NCBI GenBank assembly: GCA_934467435.1
Contig: CAKSLR010000084.1
Coordinates: forward strand, 1-5,601
From: an uncultured Eubacteriales bacterium
GTDB lineage: Bacteria > Bacillota > Clostridia > Oscillospirales > CAG-272
DNA: 5,601 nucleotides
Direction: 5' to 3'
In this document: positions 5,105 through 5,601 of the stretch, in pieces
Position numbering within the stretch: position 1 is the first letter of the stretch
How the letters are laid out: every line of letters starts with the position of its first letter
Notes under the pieces: model-generated
Databases searched by the model: none
What the model was told of the DNA's origin: nothing
Seen by the model: the letters and a program-made list of their open reading frames with translations, nothing else
Program-made: the position numbers and the translations under genes

Positions 5105-5134
5105 GGCGGCGGGCGGCAAAAAGCGCCCGCCGCC
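5105..5134 (-). terminator. Very GC-rich hairpin just after galT
   Basis: A perfect 11-bp inverted repeat made only of G and C (5105-5115 with 5124-5134) encloses an 8-nt loop containing five A (five T on the minus strand). It starts 35 nt after the galT stop. No T run follows it on the minus strand (GGACCTTTGCCC), so it is not a canonical intrinsic terminator. It could pause polymerase, protect the 3' end of the galT mRNA from exonucleases, or work with the downstream terminator. Confidence 0.45.
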
Positions 5135-5169
5135 ATGAATGTTCCCGTCCGTTTGTAAATGCCGTGGCG

Positions 5170-5601
5170 TTATGCCCGGTTGACTGCCTCCACAAAGCGC
5201 AGGAAAGCCGCGCGCCCTTCGGGGGTGCATTTATACACGCCGGCATCTTCCAATACGTGAACAAAGGTGGTACCGATCTCCTGCTTCAGAATATCCCGCA
5301 CATTTTCGGCGGTGAAGGTGTAGCGGTCACGGAACGCAAGGAACCAATCCTTGTGTTTGGAGATGGCAGGGCTCTCGGCAAAGTCACGCCCCGCCAAAAT
5401 GGCATCCGCCATTTCCTCGATCTCCGCGGCAAGGCGGGAGGGCAGCACGGCAAGCCCCATGACCTCGATCAGACCGATATTTTCTTTTTTGATGTTGTGG
5501 TACGCGGCGTGCGGGTGATAGACGCCGAGCGGATGCTCGGGCGTGGTGATATTGTTGCGCAGCACAAGATCGAGTTCATACGCCCCATCCCGGCGGCGGG
5601 C
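5170..5601 (-). CDS. galT: UDP-glucose--hexose-1-phosphate uridylyltransferase, C-terminal part
   Basis: GalT transfers UMP from UDP-glucose to galactose 1-phosphate in the Leloir pathway. Only the last 143 residues are present; the gene continues past the right edge. The frame is open to the last base, reading ARRRDGAYELDLVLRNN and then TTPEHPLGVYHPH, NIKKENIGLIEVMGLAVLP and the C-terminal helices ending in VEAVNRA, with TAA at 5170-5172. These match the Bacillus/Clostridium type of GalT, usually about 490-500 aa, which differs from the shorter E. coli type. A GTG at 5565 is internal (the V of DLVLRNN), not a start. Nothing in the visible part is disrupted. galK or galE could lie further upstream, outside the window. 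Several hairpins follow the stop. Confidence 0.95.
   Translation of the reverse strand, partial: ARRRDGAYELDLVLRNNITTPEHPLGVYHPHAAYHNIKKENIGLIEVMGLAVLPSRLAAEIEEMADAILAGRDFAESPAISKHKDWFLAFRDRYTFTAENVRDILKQEIGTTFVHVLEDAGVYKCTPEGRAAFLRFVEAVNRA

Larger units (their letters stand above)
4777..5169 (-). other. Gene-poor gap downstream of galT
   Basis: I see no convincing gene in these 393 nt on either strand. The half next to galT (about 4910-5169) is GC-rich and full of short inverted repeats of CCGG/GCCG type. The half next to the small membrane gene (about 4795-4910) is AT-rich and probably holds its promoter. Open frames here (for example 4898-5158 plus, and the minus frames of 81-142 codons) translate into Arg/Pro/Ala/Cys-rich sequence without ribosome binding sites. 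I could not match it to tmRNA, RNase P RNA, SRP RNA or a riboswitch. An unrecognised small RNA cannot be excluded. Confidence 0.6.

Noticed and set aside
4898..5158. 86-codon plus-strand frame in the same gap
   Set aside because: It has no Shine-Dalgarno sequence before the ATG, a disordered Arg/Lys/Gly/Pro-rich translation, and spans the inverted repeats.
4802..5264. Minus-strand frames of 142, 120 and 81 codons in the galT downstream gap
   Set aside because: They are rich in Arg, Pro, Cys and Ala, run through the hairpins, have no ribosome binding site, and the two longer ones begin inside galT.
5170..5565. GTG at 5565 as the start of a 131-aa protein
   Set aside because: The frame continues upstream with GalT family sequence (DGAYELDLVLRNN), so this valine is internal and the gene is cut by the window edge.

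Overview
The window looks like an ordinary housekeeping stretch of a moderately GC-rich Firmicutes chromosome. It is probably a clostridial or Oscillospirales-type gut anaerobe. This placement is inferred from four things: the Bacillus/Clostridium-type GalT, the DUF5685 plus J-domain gene pair, strong GGAGG-like ribosome binding sites, and an rpsO gene on its own extended -10 promoter. All eight recognisable genes lie on the minus strand, so transcription runs from high to low coordinates. I see no mobile element, CRISPR array, tRNA, rRNA or phage gene.

In transcription order the layout is as follows. (1) The 3' part of galT enters from the right edge and stops at 5170. (2) A 393-nt gap without a convincing gene (4777-5169) carries several GC-rich hairpins, two of them followed by runs of six T on the minus strand. 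These look like stacked galT transcription stops. An AT-rich stretch follows that probably holds the next promoter. (3) A small two-helix membrane protein (4546-4776) has a very strong ribosome binding site and is followed by a 12-bp hairpin that looks like a terminator. (4) A tightly packed run of five genes follows: DUF5685 protein, J-domain/TPR protein with a cysteine-rich tail, polytopic membrane protein, rimO and pgsA. Three of the four junctions overlap (17 nt, then two TGATG stop/start fusions) and the fourth has a 12-nt spacer, so this is almost certainly one operon. (5) A clear sigma-A promoter with a structured leader of about 128 nt drives rpsO, which ends in a hairpin at the left edge.

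Functionally, rimO (S12 methylthiolation) and rpsO (ribosomal protein S15) belong to the ribosome, pgsA to anionic phospholipid synthesis and galT to galactose metabolism. The DUF5685, J-domain and membrane genes are of unknown function. Their overlapping arrangement and the cysteine clusters in two of them make them the best candidates here for an undescribed module. The rpsO leader and the galT downstream hairpins are the most structured noncoding DNA. No exotic system is evident.
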